Assembly (NCBI GenBank): GCA_018398805.1
Contig: JAGFBZ010001902.1
Coordinates: forward strand, 620,001-684,000
Length of the DNA stretch: 64,000 nucleotides
Direction of reading: 5' to 3'
From: Hirundichthys speculiger
Taxonomy: Eukaryota; Chordata; Actinopteri; Beloniformes; Exocoetidae
Of this stretch, positions 62,401 through 64,000 are shown in pieces. The notes under the pieces were generated by a model that was not told where the DNA came from, searched no databases, and was given only the letters and a program-made list of their open reading frames with translations. Positions within the stretch are counted from its first letter, which is position 1. Every line of letters starts with the position of its first letter. The translations under genes and the position numbers were made by a program.

Positions 62401-63884
62401 GGCAAAGATCAAACAACAGCTGTACCAGGAGCTCCTCAGTAAAGACCAACTCAGTATGGAGAGGAAAGAAGGAAAGGTCTTTTTGCATTTTGGTGAGCTT
62501 CACTGAATATAAATCCCATACAGTCATACTATACAGTCATGTGAAAAAGAACGCTCCACCTGTTTCAACTTTAAGAAAACCAGGACATAATTGAAAAGAT
62601 ATATCTGGTCCTTATGTGATCATATTACTAAATAAATACAGCCTCAGGTGAAAAACAACACACAGCATACAGTATTACAACGTGGCATTCTTTATTTAGC
62701 AAAGACTGAGACTAAATGTAGAAATTTTCAATCTGTCAATTTGTTGATTAGGAATTTTCACCCACTTTCCTTTACAACGTTGCCTGAGTTCTATTAGGGT
62801 TGTTGTTTTTTTCTTATTTGTTCATACACAGATCACTTTAGGTCTGTCACAGCATCTCAGTCTGGATTTTGACTAGGCAATTGCAAATCTTTGATTCTTT
62901 TTTTTTTTTCCAGTCTTTTGTAGATTTGCTGATTTTGCTTGGAATCATTTAGTCAGGTTATGTGTCTGTCCTAAACATTTTGACTGTTCAATACTTTGGT
63001 ATGCAGAACAGATCACAGTTGACTCAATGAATGCAGGGTTCCTAGTTCCTGTGGCTGCAGAACAAGTACAAATTAACACCCTTCCACCACCGTGCTTAAA
63101 GGATGGTATGAGGCTGACTTAGGTTGGATTAAGCATGGAGCATGAACAATATTTCCCACTCTCAGATGATGGACGAGATTGTTTGGAAATGGCTTTTGAA
63201 TCGCTCCCAGACTGATGGGCAGCAACAGTTTTTAGATCAAAGCTGTTGTATTTCCTCCTGGACGTTGTGTTAATACATCCTTAAATCCAACATCCTTCTA
63301 ATTAGTTAAAGAGGGAGGAAAGGTTTACTGAGTTTTTTTTTTAATGTCTTTGCCTTTTTTTTTTGTTACATAATCTATGACACAATCTAAAACATCACAT
63401 GCTGTACATATGAGGTTGCATTTACCTTATTTTAAGATCTGGCAAGGAACAAATGATTTTTTTTTCAATCTTTTCTAAAGCATAAAATATTAGAACTGCA
63501 CATGCTTTTTCACACAGCTGTATAGTGGTTTCCTGTCACAATAAATCCACAATATAAACTGAATTTTGCTTTGATTGTAGAGGAAGAGGAAATCACATTT
63601 GCACCTACATATCGTTTTGAGAGAGACACAAGGGAGAAGTATGCCTACACAAAGGCTAAAGCCACAGGGGTAAGCCCATGTTTAGTCAGACGTATGTTCC
63701 TGATACGGCTCAGGTCTTTTTTTCTTTTTTTTACCATAGCTTTGGCAATGAAAAAATGTTGTATTCAGAGTTTATATACTTCATGACAAACTCAATCTAC
63801 AGACAAAATACAACTTGCCGTCATGGTGTGACCGTGTCCTGCGGAAGTCCTGCCCTCTGGTTCATGTTGTCTGTCAAGCATATG
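53444..63884 (+). CDS. inpp5d: SHIP1, phosphatidylinositol 3,4,5-trisphosphate 5-phosphatase 1 (3' part outside window)
   Basis: Removes the 5-phosphate from PI(3,4,5)P3 in blood and immune cells, dampening PI3K signalling. The N-terminal SH2 domain (WYHGNITRSKAEDLL, FLIRDS with phosphotyrosine-binding Arg33) is followed by a PPQLPPR SH3-ligand, a helical linker and the 5-phosphatase. Catalytic motifs seen: GTWNMGN, SHLTSGSEKKLRRN, WLGDLNYRV and PSWCDRVL. Coding exons: 53444-53583, 54074-54137, 55668-55804, 55900-56041, 56201-56341, 56426-56516, 56629-56706, 56791-56869, 56957-57080, 60596-60702, 60827-60929, 61014-61210, 61293-61410, 61507-61603, 62112-62250, 62384-62492, 63581-63669, 63803-63884. 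The 55668 and 56791 exons each have one base too many; other phases agree. About 678 residues lie in the window; the rest of the catalytic domain and the Pro-rich tail are beyond 64000. SHIP1 fits better than SHIP2 (INPPL1) from the short N-terminus and linker. Confidence 0.93.
56563..56596. repeat. (CAAA)n simple repeat in inpp5d intron 6
   Basis: Short run of AAAAC and CAAA units just upstream of the exon 7 polypyrimidine tract. Confidence 0.8.
57230..58700 (+). mobile_element. Tc1-like transposon remnant in inpp5d intron 9
   Basis: The left end (GTTGGGATGTTGTGTAAAAT, then AATGCAATGATTTGCAA) matches the inverted end of the 2841-4954 element. Downstream + strand DNA keeps transposase pieces. 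These are the ATTCAAGAACACTTCTGG zone, [16 protein letters not shown] near 58391-58440, and CAGCAAGACAATGC (QQDNA, second catalytic Asp) near 58540. Many stops; right end not found. Confidence 0.65.
59290..60300 (-). mobile_element. Second, different Tc1-like transposase remnant (reverse strand) in inpp5d intron 9
   Basis: Read on the - strand this is a classic fish Tc1 transposase pseudogene. The C-terminal catalytic zone reads PIQSLWSIFKKQVDKQNPTN (about 59480-59540), followed by KLQALIMQEWAGIS and the end CGPEFDSMPRQITE. The N-terminal part lies toward 60250. The frame is broken in several places. It belongs to a different Tc1 family from the neighbouring remnant. Confidence 0.75.
62527..63528. 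mobile_element. Non-autonomous DNA transposon in inpp5d intron 16
   Basis: Inverted ends: ACTATACAGTCATGTGAAAAAG on the left and, on the reverse strand of the right end, ACTATACAGCTGTGTGAAAAAG. About 1 kb between them, AT-rich, no coding frame. The end sequence is a common fish DNA-element terminus; the superfamily is not assigned with confidence. Confidence 0.7.
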
Positions 63885-64000
63885 GTGAGCTCTTCCTGTT
63901 AACCTTTGATGCTACTTCTTTATTTTCAAATGAAAATGTGTATTTAGGTTTATTTAAAAAGAAACCAGAGACCACATTCATTTGTTTCAGATTTACACAA
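63885..64000 (+). other. inpp5d: Start of inpp5d intron 18, cut by window end
   Basis: The donor GTGAGC at 63885 follows the codon-phase-1 end of exon 18 (...CQAYG). The rest of the gene is outside the window. Confidence 0.7.

Noticed and set aside
1..64000. tRNA, rRNA, CRISPR, operon or phage features
   Set aside because: None seen; the window is eukaryotic intron-rich DNA. Covariance-model searches were not possible by eye, so a small RNA could be missed.

Overview
This 64 kb window is vertebrate nuclear DNA, almost certainly from a teleost fish. It holds multi-exon genes with GT-AG introns, vertebrate-type proteins, short introns and many fish-type DNA transposons. There is no prokaryotic or organellar signal. 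A percomorph fish is my guess; the species cannot be read from the sequence.

Four protein-coding genes lie head to tail on the + strand. (1) sap130, a Sin3/HDAC corepressor subunit: 20 coding exons, 6070-15961, about 1,056 residues, with a CCAAT-rich region upstream. (2) myo7b, a class VII unconventional myosin: 47 coding exons, 18576-43287, about 2,235 residues, with a complete motor-IQ-MyTH4-FERM-SH3-MyTH4-FERM layout. (3) gpr17, a class A GPCR with one coding exon, 49084-50103, 339 residues. (4) inpp5d (SHIP1), an SH2 inositol 5-phosphatase: 18 coding exons, 53444-63884, cut off by the window end after about 678 residues. The genes do not form a pathway. From knowledge of the human genome, SAP130, MYO7B and GPR17 belong to one 2q14.3 block, which supports the orthology calls. 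LIMS2, which lies beside or around GPR17 in human, is not seen here.

The non-coding DNA holds several degenerate Tc1/mariner-type elements, including at least four copies of one family. It also holds a LINE fragment nested in one of those copies, a pogo/Tigger-like element, MITE-like elements and two near-perfect hairpins.

No new multi-gene system is visible. The best observations are: a U12-type AT-AC intron in myo7b (36797-38819); a duplicated ~31-residue unit in one exon of the first myo7b MyTH4 domain; an 813-bp inverted-repeat element with a CCAAT-bearing core; and six one-base reading-frame breaks spread over sap130, myo7b and inpp5d. Each break lies in a homopolymer or short tandem context inside an otherwise well-conserved exon. 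That pattern points to assembly indels more than to gene death.

Exon borders were read by eye from splice consensus, codon phase and family knowledge, with no alignment run. UTRs and transposon borders are approximate.
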